Source: Dokdonia sp. Hel_I_53 (GTDB lineage: Bacteria > Bacteroidota > Bacteroidia > Flavobacteriales > Flavobacteriaceae). From it: a stretch of DNA of 64,000 nt. The notes below the pieces were generated by a model that was given only the letters and a program-made list of their open reading frames with translations, made no database searches and was not told where the DNA came from. Location of the stretch: positions 191,001 through 255,000 of the forward strand of contig NZ_VISL01000001.1 in assembly GCF_007827465.1 (NCBI RefSeq), given 5' to 3'. The translations under genes and the position numbers were made by a program. Of the stretch, positions 9,343 through 19,012 are shown piece after piece; within the stretch, counting starts at the first letter, position 1, and each line of letters begins with the position of its first letter.

Positions 9343-11445
9343 ATGAAACACAGCTGGTTATTTATTGTTTTAGTATTCGCTTTCGCGAAAGCGTATTCTC
9401 AAGAAATCTCTCCACAGACAAGTATTGTGGATGTGCAAAAGATCGCAGCAACTTTGGAGCTAAACGTAGAAAATGAAACTATTTCTGGTAAAGTAAACAT
9501 GGTTTTTAAAATGCTAGAAAACGCAAATGAGGTTTCCCTAGACGCTAAAAATATGCAATTGAAGGGGAAAACAGCACCTTCACAAATACGAGTAACAGCA
9601 ACTAAAGACAATATTACATTCTTTGATAATTTTAAAAAAGGAAAGAGATATGAAGTGTTCTTCTCTTACGAAGCCACTCCTAGGCAAGCGGCTTATTTTG
9701 TAAAGAATGAAACTAAAACTCAATTTTGGACACAAGGTCAAGGAAAGTACACCTCTCACTGGTTGCCCAGTATAGATGATATGAATGATAAAATAGAATT
9801 TGATATTTCGCTTCGTCATTCCACTGAAGAAGTAGCAGTTTCTAATGGTAGATTTAGTCAAGAGCGCGGGCCTAATGGAAGTATACTCTCTACTTTTGAT
9901 ATGGAAAAACCTATCTCTAGTTATCTGGTTGGACTCGTACTAGGGGAGTACTTACACGAGAGTGAAATAAGTAGTTCTGGAATTCCTTTAGAGTATTATT
10001 ATTACCCAGAAGATTCTCTAAAAGTCGCCTCTACTTACAAGTATTCGAAACAAATTTTCAATTTTTTAGAATCTGAAATAGGAGTGCCATTTCCATTTGC
10101 TACTTATAAACAAGTACCGGTCAAGGATTTCCTATATGCGGGAATGGAGAACGCAAGTTGTACCATCTTTTCAGATAATTTTATGGTCGATTCTATTGGG
10201 TTTACAGATCGCAACTACGTGAATGTGAATGCTCACGAGCTAGCCCATCAATGGTTTGGAGATTTAGTAACAGAAACAAAAAGTGAGCATCATTGGTTAC
10301 AAGAGGGGTTTGCTACTTACTATGCCTTGCTGGCAGAAAGAGAAATTTTTGGGGATGACTATTTTTATTTCAAGCTTTTTGAGACTGCAGAACAGTTACG
10401 TGAATTAAGCGATCAAGGAAAAGGTGAAAAGTTATTGTCTGCAGGTGGTAGTAGTTTGACATATTATCAAAAAGGGGCTTGGGCCTTACATATCTTAAAA
10501 GAAAAGGTAGGGGAGGACGCTTTCGCGAAAGCGGTTCAGTCTTATTTAAAAAAATATGCATATCAAAACGTTACTACTACAGAGTTTATGGCTGAGGTAG
10601 CTTCCTTTACAGAAATAGACCTTTCAGATTTTAAAAAAAATTGGCTTAATCAATCTGCATTTCAATCAGAAGACGCTTTGCAAGCCCTTAAAAAAAGCAA
10701 ATTTATGCAGCAGTATTTTGAATTACAATCTGCTAGGATGAGACCGCTTTCTTCAAAATATATTCAACTTATGGATGCGATAGAAAGTTGTAATGATTAT
10801 TTAGGTCAAGAAGCTATTTATCAAATTTCAGACGAGTCCACACAGTCCGTATTGCCCATTTATAAAAAAGCAATAGAAAGCTCAAACATTTATATACGTC
10901 AGGGAATCGCTACCTCTTTGAATGAGGTTCCTGAACAATTAGAAAAGGATTTTCATAAATTACTTAGTGATTCTAGTTACGTTACAAAGGAACAAGCCTT
11001 TTTTAAACTTTGGGTTTATTATAAGCAACGTAACAATGTCAAAGCGCAACATAAACTTCTTGATTTTATGGGTGCAACCTATGGTTTTGCAGATGGAAAT
11101 ATTAGAACTCTGTGGCTTACGTTATCACTAGCTACGCCTAACTTTAAACCCCATGAATCTGTTACCCGTTATCAAGAATTAATAGATTACACTGACCCAG
11201 CAAAGCCTTATCAATTAAGAGAAAATGCATTTAGATACTTAAATCAATTACAGTCTTTTGAAAAACAGAGCCTCAAGAATCTTGTAGAAGCAAGCGTTCA
11301 TCATGTATGGCGGTTTAGAGAAAATTCAAGAAAACTATTGAGTAGTGTTCTAAGCAATACAGAAAATCAGCATTTGCTTGAAAGTATAAAAAAGGATCTT
11401 ACAGGGAAAGAACTCGATTATTTACAGAAAATCAAAGCATTGTGA
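9343..11445 (+). CDS. M1 family zinc aminopeptidase, exported
   Basis: A 700-residue peptidase of the gluzincin M1 family, which removes N-terminal residues from peptides. A signal peptide (MKHSWLFIVLVFAFAKAYS) points to the periplasm or outside. The zinc site is HELAH at 298-302 with the third ligand Glu321 in LQEGFATYY, and the substrate-anchoring exopeptidase motif appears as AGMENA. The C-terminal 280 residues are helical as in the family. Two perfect copies of the dispersed palindrome lie in the gene: one inside the signal peptide (AFAKA) and one at AFAKAVQ. It is monocistronic and converges with the gene at 11467. The substrate is unknown. Confidence 0.93.
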   Translation: MKHSWLFIVLVFAFAKAYSQEISPQTSIVDVQKIAATLELNVENETISGKVNMVFKMLENANEVSLDAKNMQLKGKTAPSQIRVTATKDNITFFDNFKKGKRYEVFFSYEATPRQAAYFVKNETKTQFWTQGQGKYTSHWLPSIDDMNDKIEFDISLRHSTEEVAVSNGRFSQERGPNGSILSTFDMEKPISSYLVGLVLGEYLHESEISSSGIPLEYYYYPEDSLKVASTYKYSKQIFNFLESEIGVPFPFATYKQVPVKDFLYAGMENASCTIFSDNFMVDSIGFTDRNYVNVNAHELAHQWFGDLVTETKSEHHWLQEGFATYYALLAEREIFGDDYFYFKLFETAEQLRELSDQGKGEKLLSAGGSSLTYYQKGAWALHILKEKVGEDAFAKAVQSYLKKYAYQNVTTTEFMAEVASFTEIDLSDFKKNWLNQSAFQSEDALQALKKSKFMQQYFELQSARMRPLSSKYIQLMDAIESCNDYLGQEAIYQISDESTQSVLPIYKKAIESSNIYIRQGIATSLNEVPEQLEKDFHKLLSDSSYVTKEQAFFKLWVYYKQRNNVKAQHKLLDFMGATYGFADGNIRTLWLTLSLATPNFKPHESVTRYQELIDYTDPAKPYQLRENAFRYLNQLQSFEKQSLKNLVEASVHHVWRFRENSRKLLSSVLSNTENQHLLESIKKDLTGKELDYLQKIKAL
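9378..9393. repeat. Dispersed palindrome, perfect 16-mer
   Basis: CGCTTTCGCGAAAGCG lies in the signal-peptide codons of the M1 peptidase and is read as AFAKA. Confidence 0.95.
10518..10533. repeat. Dispersed palindrome, perfect 16-mer
   Basis: This is the second copy in the M1 peptidase gene, read as AFAKA within the C-terminal helical region. Confidence 0.95.
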
Positions 11446-11466
11446 TTTGACTTAACTCAGAGTAGA

Positions 11467-11985
11467 TTAAATTATTTCACTCACCTCTTGCTTAATGAAT
11501 TCTAGGCCTAACTCGCTAGGAGCTGCTTTATCAATAAGGTCACGTAAAAGCGTTTCTCTTAACTGGTCACTAGTAGTTATTTTTGAGCTCATATTTGTTT
11601 TTCTAATGATAGCTGCTGTAGTGCTCTTGGAGGTGCGAATAACATTCCAACACTCTTGAGTTACATAAATTTGCTGTGCGAGATTATGATCAAACTCTTC
11701 CTCTATAGTACGTAACAGTAATGATTCATAATCATTAGGATCTTCATTATAAGGTTTTACACGTGTTAATAGCTTTCCTGGGGAGATGCGTTCTAGAAAT
11801 AATGTGAGACGCTCATATGCTTGTAACCTTTGTGGTAACGCAGCTTTCTGATTGTTTTGATGTAATAAAAACCTGCGGCGACCCTCCTGCTCTTTTGTGT
11901 ATTGATTAAAGAAGTAGTACGATACTAAAGCTACAATGATAGCGGGTAGTAAATTAAATGCAAGGTTCACTATATCTTGTGTCAT
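11467..11985 (-). CDS. Membrane-anchored uncharacterised protein
   Basis: From the ATG at 11985 this is a 172-residue protein with one N-terminal transmembrane helix (NLLPAIIVALVSYYFF) and a cytoplasmic, charged helical domain (RLQAYERLTLFLERISP, then a long C-terminal helix rich in Glu, Leu and Lys). Similar small anchored proteins are common in Flavobacteriaceae, but I cannot assign a function. The open frame reaches back to 12027, but a consensus -7 box overlaps that upstream ATG, so the inner start is preferred. Confidence 0.7.
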   Translation of the reverse strand: MTQDIVNLAFNLLPAIIVALVSYYFFNQYTKEQEGRRRFLLHQNNQKAALPQRLQAYERLTLFLERISPGKLLTRVKPYNEDPNDYESLLLRTIEEEFDHNLAQQIYVTQECWNVIRTSKSTTAAIIRKTNMSSKITTSDQLRETLLRDLIDKAAPSELGLEFIKQEVSEII

Positions 11986-12024
11986 AGGAGAAGTAGATTT
12001 TGGGTTATCTAAACTAGGATGTAA

Positions 12025-12056
12025 CAAACATAACGGGTTTTACCTTTACTGGCAAA
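12025..12056 (-). promoter_or_regulatory. Promoter of the membrane-anchored protein gene
   Basis: On the minus strand TTTG (12056-12053), a 20-base spacer and TATGTTTG (12032-12025) match the Bacteroidota consensus. This places transcription start near 12020 and rules out the upstream ATG at 12027. Confidence 0.7.
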
Positions 12057-12087
12057 TACTTTTGAAAGAGGTATTTTATTTTAGTTG

Positions 12088-12122
12088 TTTGGCATCAGTT
12101 GAAATTGAAGTAGTTACTTTTG
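12088..12122 (+). promoter_or_regulatory. Promoter of the flavin oxidoreductase gene
   Basis: TTTG at 12088-12091 and TACTTTTG at 12115-12122 are separated by 23 bases, slightly longer than ideal. The -7 box ends 16 bases before the ATG. Confidence 0.5.
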
Positions 12123-12138
12123 CGCAAAATTAAAAAAA

Positions 12139-13182
12139 ATGATGTTTGATTATGTAGTAATTGGGGGGGCGCAAGCTGGCTTATCAATAGCATACCATCT
12201 TAAAAAACTAGGGAGGAAATTTATAGTTATTGATAGTAAGAAGGAAGTGGGTGCATCTTGGATTAATAGATGGGATTCTCTAAAATTATTCACACCAACT
12301 GAATTTAACCATTTACCCGGTTTAAATTTTGATGCTCCAAAAGGACATTATCCATCAAAATATGAAGTAGCAGCCTATTTTAAAAAATATGTTGAGGAGT
12401 ATGAAATTCCAATTAAATTGAATACACTCGTCACATCGGTTAGTAAAAAGAAAGATAAATTTTACATTAAATTTAATGACGGTATTTATGAGAGTAAGAA
12501 CGTTGTTGTAGCAACAGGTCCTTTTCATATACCCTACACACCTCCATGCAATACTAAAATTTCAAAAAACGTACTTCAATTTCACAGTAATTACTATAAA
12601 GGCGTTCACCAATTAAAAGACGGTGATGCTTTAGTTGTAGGTGGAGGTGACTCTGGATATCAAATTCTGGATGAGATTTCTAGAGATTCATCTAGAACTG
12701 TATACTTTTCTGGTGACACTAAAGTAAAAACGTTGCCGCAACAATTTTTGGGTAAAACATTATGGTGGTGGTTTACTAGAATTGGGTTTTTACGCTACAA
12801 TAAATACAGCTGGGTAGGAAGAGTTCTAAGTGGAGTTACCCAACCCGTGATAGGAGTAGATGTCAAAGGTATCTTATCTAGAAACAATGTGATACCAGTG
12901 GGAAGGACAAAAGATGCAGAGGGTAAAAAAATACGTTTTACGAATACTACCGTATCATCTATTCAAAATATAGTTTGGGCAACAGGGTATCGCCCTAATT
13001 TTACTTGGATTGATGGATTGGCACTGGACCACCATGGATATCCAGAAAACTATAGAGGTGTAAGTTCTATTGAAGGTCTATATTTTATAGGACTTCCTTG
13101 GCTATATACTAGAGGATCTGCAACCTTGGGGGGTGTTTCAAAAGACGCTAGATATCTCGCTGATTTTTTTGATAAAAAATAG
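12139..13182 (+). CDS. FAD-dependent oxidoreductase, flavin monooxygenase-like (CzcO type)
   Basis: A 347-residue soluble protein with two dinucleotide-binding sites: an FAD site at the N-terminus (YVVIGGAQAGLSIAYHLKKLG) and an NAD(P) site in the middle (ALVVGGGDSGYQI), followed by the ATG-type motif IVWATGYRPNF. This layout is that of flavin monooxygenase and CzcO-like proteins, often annotated as putative potassium or metal transport flavoproteins. The substrate cannot be inferred. The FAD loop reads GGAQAG instead of GAGxxG, a common variant in this group. ATG codons occur in tandem at the start (12139 and 12142). It converges with the glutamate-synthase-like gene, only 13 bases apart. Confidence 0.85.
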   Translation: MMFDYVVIGGAQAGLSIAYHLKKLGRKFIVIDSKKEVGASWINRWDSLKLFTPTEFNHLPGLNFDAPKGHYPSKYEVAAYFKKYVEEYEIPIKLNTLVTSVSKKKDKFYIKFNDGIYESKNVVVATGPFHIPYTPPCNTKISKNVLQFHSNYYKGVHQLKDGDALVVGGGDSGYQILDEISRDSSRTVYFSGDTKVKTLPQQFLGKTLWWWFTRIGFLRYNKYSWVGRVLSGVTQPVIGVDVKGILSRNNVIPVGRTKDAEGKKIRFTNTTVSSIQNIVWATGYRPNFTWIDGLALDHHGYPENYRGVSSIEGLYFIGLPWLYTRGSATLGGVSKDARYLADFFDKK

Positions 13183-13195
13183 GATTCTATTTATT

Positions 13196-14797
13196 TTAAT
13201 ATCTTACATCATCTTGATCTATTGACTTTGCGACCTCTTTACGATTATAATTACCACCTAGGTCAGGACATTTCATCAACGTTTTGGTGTTTTTAAATGG
13301 GACTGGAACTTTATGGTATGAATAAACATCAGCTAGTGTTTGTGTAAGACTTTTATCTCCTAAATTGATATCCACATCATCCATTGTTAATTGGCAAGGA
13401 TGCTCATACCCACAAGCGCGTGTAATCTCTAATAATTCCTTTTTAAAATTCTTGAAATAATAGTGTGTGCGCTCTGCCTTATCTGGAATATTAATTCCTC
13501 TTTGTAACCATTTACTTTGTGTAGCTATACCTGTAGGACACGTATTATTATGGCAAACTTTAGCTTGTATACAACCTACTGCAAGCATAGCCTCGCGAGC
13601 TACATTAATACAATCAACTCCCATAGCAAATGCCATAGCAGCTTTTGCAGGAAAGCCAAGTTTACCAGAGCCTATAAAAACAATCCGTTCTGTAAGTTGA
13701 CGTTCTTTAAATATTTTATAGATGTCTGAAAATCCATATACCCAAGGTAAAGCAACATGATCTGCAAAGCTTGGCGGAGCTGCACCCGTTCCTCCTTCGC
13801 CGCCATCTATAGTGATAAAATCTGGTCCCTTACCTGTCGTTTTCATGATATCTGCGAGCTCTTTCCAAGATTCTAGCTTTCCTATAGCAGCCTTTATACC
13901 CACAGGCAATCCAGTTTCTGAAGCAATTTCCTCAACAAACTGTATGAGTTCTGGAACATTATTAAACGCCTTGTGGTTAGGTGGAGAAAGAACATCTTCT
14001 CCTACTTTTACACCCCGTATTTCTGCAATTTCTTCTGTGATTTTTGACCCAGGTAGTACTCCTCCTTTTCCAGGCTTGGCTCCTTGCGAGAGTTTAACCT
14101 CTATGGCTCTGATTTGTGGGTTTTTTGCAACCAAATTTTTCATTTTTTCCATGGAGAAATTGCCATCTTCAGCACGTACTCCAAAATATCCTGTTCCAAA
14201 ATGAAAAACAACATCACTGCCTGTTTTGTGATAAGATGAGAGACCTCCTTCTCCTGTATTGTGATAAGCATAAGCCTTTGAACAGCCACGATTAAGAGAT
14301 TCTACTGCCTTTGCAGATAGGCTTCCATAACTCATCGCACTTACATTTATGACAGAGCTCGGTCTGTAAGGGCGGTCACGTCTACCTGCACCCATAACCT
14401 TTGCGCAAGCTAAAAAATAGGGATCCTTAGCATTAGGGTGATTGTCTTCCACTTTAAAGGGCATCATGGCATTATTTATAAAAATATATTGCGATTGAGT
14501 GATGTCACGATCTGTCCCAAAACCTTCATAATTATTTTCATTTTTTGCACTTGCGTAGATCCAACCGCGCTCTATACGATTAAAAGGTAGTTCTTCACGG
14601 TTATTTGCCACGATATATTGACGCAGTTCTGGACCAATACTTTCTAGCAGATATCGGAAGTGGCCCACAATTGGAAAATTGCGTAATATAATGTGTCTTT
14701 TTTGAACAAAAGCATCGTAAATCCCCAGTATAATTAGAAATAATATCACCCAAACCCACCATTTTATATTTCCAATAAACTCTAAAAACACTTCCAT
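13196..14797 (-). CDS. FMN-binding glutamate synthase-family protein with membrane anchor
   Basis: A 533-residue protein made of the synthase domain of glutamate synthase without the glutaminase (amidotransferase) part. An N-terminal transmembrane helix (WWVWVILFLIILGIYDAF) precedes it. FMN-site signatures include DGGEGGTGAAPPSFADH and the region FIGSGKLGFPAKAAMAFAMG. The 3Fe-4S cysteines are present in CIQAKVCHNNTCPTG. Family members oxidise or reduce 2-oxoglutarate/glutamate-related substrates with an electron carrier, but the physiological reaction of these short membrane-linked forms is not known. No gltD partner is adjacent; the flavin oxidoreductase at 12139 is a neighbour but is transcribed convergently. 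Confidence 0.88.
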   Translation of the reverse strand: MEVFLEFIGNIKWWVWVILFLIILGIYDAFVQKRHIILRNFPIVGHFRYLLESIGPELRQYIVANNREELPFNRIERGWIYASAKNENNYEGFGTDRDITQSQYIFINNAMMPFKVEDNHPNAKDPYFLACAKVMGAGRRDRPYRPSSVINVSAMSYGSLSAKAVESLNRGCSKAYAYHNTGEGGLSSYHKTGSDVVFHFGTGYFGVRAEDGNFSMEKMKNLVAKNPQIRAIEVKLSQGAKPGKGGVLPGSKITEEIAEIRGVKVGEDVLSPPNHKAFNNVPELIQFVEEIASETGLPVGIKAAIGKLESWKELADIMKTTGKGPDFITIDGGEGGTGAAPPSFADHVALPWVYGFSDIYKIFKERQLTERIVFIGSGKLGFPAKAAMAFAMGVDCINVAREAMLAVGCIQAKVCHNNTCPTGIATQSKWLQRGINIPDKAERTHYYFKNFKKELLEITRACGYEHPCQLTMDDVDINLGDKSLTQTLADVYSYHKVPVPFKNTKTLMKCPDLGGNYNRKEVAKSIDQDDVRY

Positions 14798-14872
14798 TCT
14801 TTAATTTTTTACTAAAATACAATTCGAAAATAACTGTTTAATAAAATTTAAAGTAACATTGTGACATAAATC

Positions 14873-14880
14873 TACTTTTG
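14873..14880 (+). promoter_or_regulatory. Possible -7 box overlapping the DUF3810 start codon
   Basis: TACTTTTG matches the consensus but contains the proposed TTG start (14878-14880). Either the match is chance, or the gene starts further downstream. Confidence 0.3.
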
Positions 14881-15969
14881 AAAAAGAACCGCACCTATAT
14901 TATTATTGCTTTAGCACTGCCATTACAGATGCTTCTCGTTCGCTTACTAGCAAAATATCCTACATTAATAGAAGAATGGTATAGTAATGGATTATACCCG
15001 ATACTTTCAAAAGGGTTTAGGTATGCCCTTGGCTGGCTTCCATTTTCTTTTGGAGATCTGTTATACTTTGCAGTTATTCTTTTCGCTTTAAGCGAAATAA
15101 TAAAACTTGTAACGCACAGGTTCAAAACCTATAAGTCATTTTTAATTAAAGGATGTGCCGTGCTCTCTGTGATCTATTTTGCATTTCACTTGTTATGGGG
15201 GATGAATTATTATAGGCAGCCTTTACACAAAGCTATTGGTGTTGAGAATGAATATACTACAGAGGAGTTAGTAGCAGTTACAGTAAAACTGATTGAACGA
15301 AGTAATATACTTCATAGAAAACTTTCTGTAAGTGATAGTCTTAAAGTTAGTTTTGGGAAGGGTGATTTAGAAGCTTACCGTAGGGAAGTTTTTAAACAAA
15401 CCTTATACGGATATAAGTCACTACAAGAAAAATTCCCAAAACTAAATTATCCTCCACCGAGTATTAAAAATTCTTTATGGAGATATCCACTTTCTATTAT
15501 GGGATATAGCGGTTACTTGAATCCTATTACAAACGAAGCTCAAATTAACGGAATGATTCCTCCTCACCGTTGGCCTGTAGTTTCTTGCCACGAGCAAGCG
15601 CATCAACTAGGTTTTGCAAAAGAAAATGAAGCAAACTTTATTGCAGTAATGGCTACACTACATAATGAAGATCTTTATTTCCAGTATTCGGGTAGCATAT
15701 TTGCATTACGCTATTGTATAAATGATGTATATAGTAGAGATGCAGAGCTAGGAGAAGAACTTAAGAGTTGTATGAATTTAGGTATTCTCGCAAATTATCA
15801 AGACTCGCGTGCTTTTTGGGATGAGATGGATAACCCATTAGAACCTATTTTTGACTTATTATATGGTAATTATTTAAAAGCAAACAATCAACCTGCAGGA
15901 CTTTTAAGTTACAGCTATATGGTAGCGTTGCTTGTAAATTATGACAAGCAATTTCCAAATACGTTTTGA
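14878..15969 (+). CDS. DUF3810 family membrane protein with HEXXH motif
   Basis: A 363-residue membrane protein. Three hydrophobic segments occupy the first 115 residues (YIIIALALPLQMLLVRLLA, then LPFSFGDLLYFAVILFAL, then GCAVLSVIYFAFHLLWG). The soluble remainder carries CHEQAHQLGFAKENEANF, a zinc-metalloprotease motif (His238, Glu239, His242 and candidate Glu249 or Glu251). This pattern is typical of DUF3810 proteins of Bacteroidota, whose substrate is unknown. Only TTG is available as an early start; the first ATG is at 14929 and would remove most of the first helix. The gene runs alone, 70-90 bases before the amidohydrolase operon. Confidence 0.82.
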   Translation: MKKNRTYIIIALALPLQMLLVRLLAKYPTLIEEWYSNGLYPILSKGFRYALGWLPFSFGDLLYFAVILFALSEIIKLVTHRFKTYKSFLIKGCAVLSVIYFAFHLLWGMNYYRQPLHKAIGVENEYTTEELVAVTVKLIERSNILHRKLSVSDSLKVSFGKGDLEAYRREVFKQTLYGYKSLQEKFPKLNYPPPSIKNSLWRYPLSIMGYSGYLNPITNEAQINGMIPPHRWPVVSCHEQAHQLGFAKENEANFIAVMATLHNEDLYFQYSGSIFALRYCINDVYSRDAELGEELKSCMNLGILANYQDSRAFWDEMDNPLEPIFDLLYGNYLKANNQPAGLLSYSYMVALLVNYDKQFPNTF

Positions 15970-16024
15970 TGTTAAAGTCTCTTAAAATTTTCCTAAAGCC
16001 TCTCGCTTGCTAGCAACGCTCTTT

Positions 16025-16032
16025 ATCTTTAG
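16025..16032 (+). promoter_or_regulatory. Candidate -7 box of the amidohydrolase operon
   Basis: TATCTTTA, one base off TAnnTTTG, lies 21 bases before the ATG. A TTG sits 15 bases upstream of it (16007-16009), which is closer than usual. Confidence 0.35.
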
Positions 16033-16053
16033 TAGCTAATCAATTTAATAAAC

Positions 16054-19011
16054 ATGTTCTTTAAAAAACTACTCTTTTTTGGATTAGTCTCTTGTTCGTT
16101 ATCAGTCTTTGGTCAAGAGTACTTTCCTGCTAACGGTGGTGTAAAATCTACAAATGAAAATTTCACGGTTTTTACAAACGCCACCATTCACACATCACCA
16201 TCAGAAATTATTAAAAAAGGCACCCTTGTGGTTCAAGACGGAAAGGTAACCGCTGTTGGGAGATCAGTTGAGATTCCGGACAATGCGTTACGTATAGATC
16301 TTAATGGTAAACACATATACTCTTCATTTATAGACATCTATACAGACTTCGGTATTAAAGCACCAAAAAGAGAATCTGGAGGTGGCCGTGGATCTCAATA
16401 CGATAATACCCGCGAAGGCCATTATTGGAATGACCATATACGTGCAGAGCAGAATGGGTACGATGATTTTAAGTATGATACAAAAAAAGCAAGTGAGTTT
16501 CTCGAGGCTGGATTTGGAGTGGTAGCAACGCATCAACACGATGGTATTGCACGTGGTACAGGTGCTTTAATAGCACTTAATAACGATGGTACAAAAGCGC
16601 AACGCATTTTAGAAGATCAATTTGGTCAATATTTTTCGTTTGATAAAAGTAATACCTCTAACCAGTCATACCCTACTTCAAAAATGGGAGCAACGGCTTT
16701 ATTACGTCAGGTACAGCATGATTTAGACTGGTATGAGAAAGGAAATATAGAGACGAAAGATCTTTCTTTAGAAGCGCTTTCGCGAAATAAAGCACTCCCT
16801 CAATTCTTTGAAGGCGAAGGGCTTTATGATGACTTACGAATTGATCGCATTGGAGATGAATTTGATATCAATTACGTAATCGTGGCTGGAGGAGATGAAT
16901 ATAAAAGAATAGGTGAAGTTAAAGAAATGAATAGAACTTTGATTTTACCACTCAAATTTCCTGATGCCTTCGATATGGAAAATCCATATGCAGCAGAGTA
17001 TGTAGCACTCTCAGACATGAAGCATTGGAATCAAGCACCTACAAACCCAAAAGCGTTGCAGGACGCTGGAGTAACTTTTGCGCTTACTACCTTTTCACAC
17101 AAATCTCCAAAAGATTTTAAAAAGCATTTAATGAAAGCCATAAAATATGGTCTATCAAAAGAAAAAGCTCTCGAAGCGCTTACTACAATTCCTGCCAGAC
17201 TAATTGGACAATCCGGAAAAGTAGGAACGTTGACGAAAGGTGCTTGGGCTAATTTTATGATAACTTCAGATGAAATTTTCGAAGAGGATACAAAACTTTA
17301 CGAGCATTGGATTCAAGGGAAAAAGAAGGTTTTTAAAGATATGACCACAGTTGATATTGATGGCTCTTATGCTATTGAAATAGATGGCATGTCCTATACC
17401 TTAGAAATTGAAAATTCTACAGAAAAACCTAAGGCAACTCTCAAAAAAGGATCAGAAAAAATTGCTAGTGAGTTTTCTTATAAAGATGATTGGATGACGC
17501 TTGTTTTTGCGAAAGCAGAAGGAAAATTTGTAAGGCTTATTGCTCGTGCCGCTGCAGAGGGACTTAATGGGAAAGCTGTACTAGCAGATGGAAGTGAAAA
17601 ATCATTTTCTTCAACAAAAACAGCACTAAAAAGTAAAGAAGATAAGAAAGGCAAAGAGGATAAAGAAACAGTAGACATTATGCCATTAACTTTCCCTAAC
17701 ATGGCATTTGGGTACCAGTCACAACCTACTTCTCAAACTATTTTAATTACAAACGCGACCGTTTGGACTAATGAAGCAGAAGGCATTTTAAAAAATACAG
17801 ATGTACTTATTAAAAACGGAAAAATAAGCGCGATAGGTAAAGGCCTAAAAGCAAATGGTGCGATGCAAGTAGATGGTACTGGAAAGCACCTCACTTCTGG
17901 AATTGTAGATGAGCATTCACATATTGCAGCTTTTGCCATAAATGAAGCGGGACATAATTCTACGGCAGAGGTACGCATGTATGATGTTGTAAATCCAGAT
18001 GATTCTGATATTTATAGAAATCTTGCGGGAGGTGTAACTTCAATACAATTGTTGCATGGATCTGCAAATCCTATTGGAGGGCAATCTGCTGTGATGAAAC
18101 TTAAATGGGGAGCAGCTATAGACGAAATGGTTCTTAAAGATAAAAAACGTATCAAATTTGCACTAGGTGAGAACGTTAAACAAGCTAACTGGAATAGTTA
18201 TTCTCGATTCCCACAAACAAGAATGGGAGTGGAGCAGGTATTTGTAGATTATTTTACGAGAGCTCGTGAATATGAGAAGAAGAAAAATAGTGGACAGCCT
18301 TATCGTATTGATGAGGAAATGGAAACTATAGTAGAAATTTTGAATATGGATCGCTTAATTTCATGCCACTCTTATGTTCAGAGTGAGATAAATATGACGA
18401 TGAAAGTTGCAGAGCAATTTGGCTTCAACGTTGATACGTTTACACATATTCTTGAAGGATATAAAGTAGCCGATAAAATGGCAGCTCATGGAGCCGGTGG
18501 TTCTACCTTCTCAGATTGGTGGGCTTATAAGTATGAGGTAAATGATGCAATACCTTACAATGCTGCAATAATGCATAATGCTGGAGTTACGGTAGCTATA
18601 AATTCTGATGATGGGGAAATGTCAAGACGTTTGAATCAAGAAGCCGCTAAAATCCATAAATATGGAGGAGTATCAGAAGAAGATGTTTGGAAAATGGTCA
18701 CTTTAAATCCTGCAAAACTTTTAAAAATGGATGATAAAGTAGGAAGTATTAAAGTTGGGAAAGATGGTGATGTAGTTGTTTGGTCAGACCATCCTTTAAG
18801 TATTAAAGCAAGGGCAGAAAAAACAATCATAGAAGGAGCAGTATACTTTGATATAGAAAAGGATAAATCACTACGCAAAACAGTTGCACAAGAGAAAGCT
18901 CAACTTACTGCAATGATGATTGCAGCAAAGAATAAAGGCTTGAAAACAACTCCAGCAAAAAAGAAAGAAAAGCAACGTATGCATTGTGATACAGAAAAAA
19001 CACTATACTAA
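16054..19011 (+). CDS. Double-domain exported amidohydrolase
   Basis: A 985-residue exported protein (signal peptide ending SVFGQ) with two amidohydrolase-like halves. The C-terminal half (about 560-970) has the usual metal site: His621 and His623 in DEHSH, His772 in SCHSYV, His798 in FTHIL and Asp852 in NSDDGE, so it is probably a working imidazolonepropionase/dipeptidase-like hydrolase. The N-terminal half (about 25-440) keeps the composite domain and the closing PARLIGQSGKVGTLTKG motif, but has IDIYTDFG where HxH should be, so it is probably inactive. The substrate is unknown. A partial palindrome copy lies at 16775. The following gene starts two bases after this stop and belongs to the same family. 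Confidence 0.88.
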   Translation: MFFKKLLFFGLVSCSLSVFGQEYFPANGGVKSTNENFTVFTNATIHTSPSEIIKKGTLVVQDGKVTAVGRSVEIPDNALRIDLNGKHIYSSFIDIYTDFGIKAPKRESGGGRGSQYDNTREGHYWNDHIRAEQNGYDDFKYDTKKASEFLEAGFGVVATHQHDGIARGTGALIALNNDGTKAQRILEDQFGQYFSFDKSNTSNQSYPTSKMGATALLRQVQHDLDWYEKGNIETKDLSLEALSRNKALPQFFEGEGLYDDLRIDRIGDEFDINYVIVAGGDEYKRIGEVKEMNRTLILPLKFPDAFDMENPYAAEYVALSDMKHWNQAPTNPKALQDAGVTFALTTFSHKSPKDFKKHLMKAIKYGLSKEKALEALTTIPARLIGQSGKVGTLTKGAWANFMITSDEIFEEDTKLYEHWIQGKKKVFKDMTTVDIDGSYAIEIDGMSYTLEIENSTEKPKATLKKGSEKIASEFSYKDDWMTLVFAKAEGKFVRLIARAAAEGLNGKAVLADGSEKSFSSTKTALKSKEDKKGKEDKETVDIMPLTFPNMAFGYQSQPTSQTILITNATVWTNEAEGILKNTDVLIKNGKISAIGKGLKANGAMQVDGTGKHLTSGIVDEHSHIAAFAINEAGHNSTAEVRMYDVVNPDDSDIYRNLAGGVTSIQLLHGSANPIGGQSAVMKLKWGAAIDEMVLKDKKRIKFALGENVKQANWNSYSRFPQTRMGVEQVFVDYFTRAREYEKKKNSGQPYRIDEEMETIVEILNMDRLISCHSYVQSEINMTMKVAEQFGFNVDTFTHILEGYKVADKMAAHGAGGSTFSDWWAYKYEVNDAIPYNAAIMHNAGVTVAINSDDGEMSRRLNQEAAKIHKYGGVSEEDVWKMVTLNPAKLLKMDDKVGSIKVGKDGDVVVWSDHPLSIKARAEKTIIEGAVYFDIEKDKSLRKTVAQEKAQLTAMMIAAKNKGLKTTPAKKKEKQRMHCDTEKTLY
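16775..16787. repeat. Partial palindrome copy
   Basis: CGCTTTCGCGAAA keeps the left arm and centre and has lost the right arm. It lies in the amidohydrolase gene, in the third reading frame (LSRNK). Confidence 0.6.
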
Positions 19012-19012
19012 T

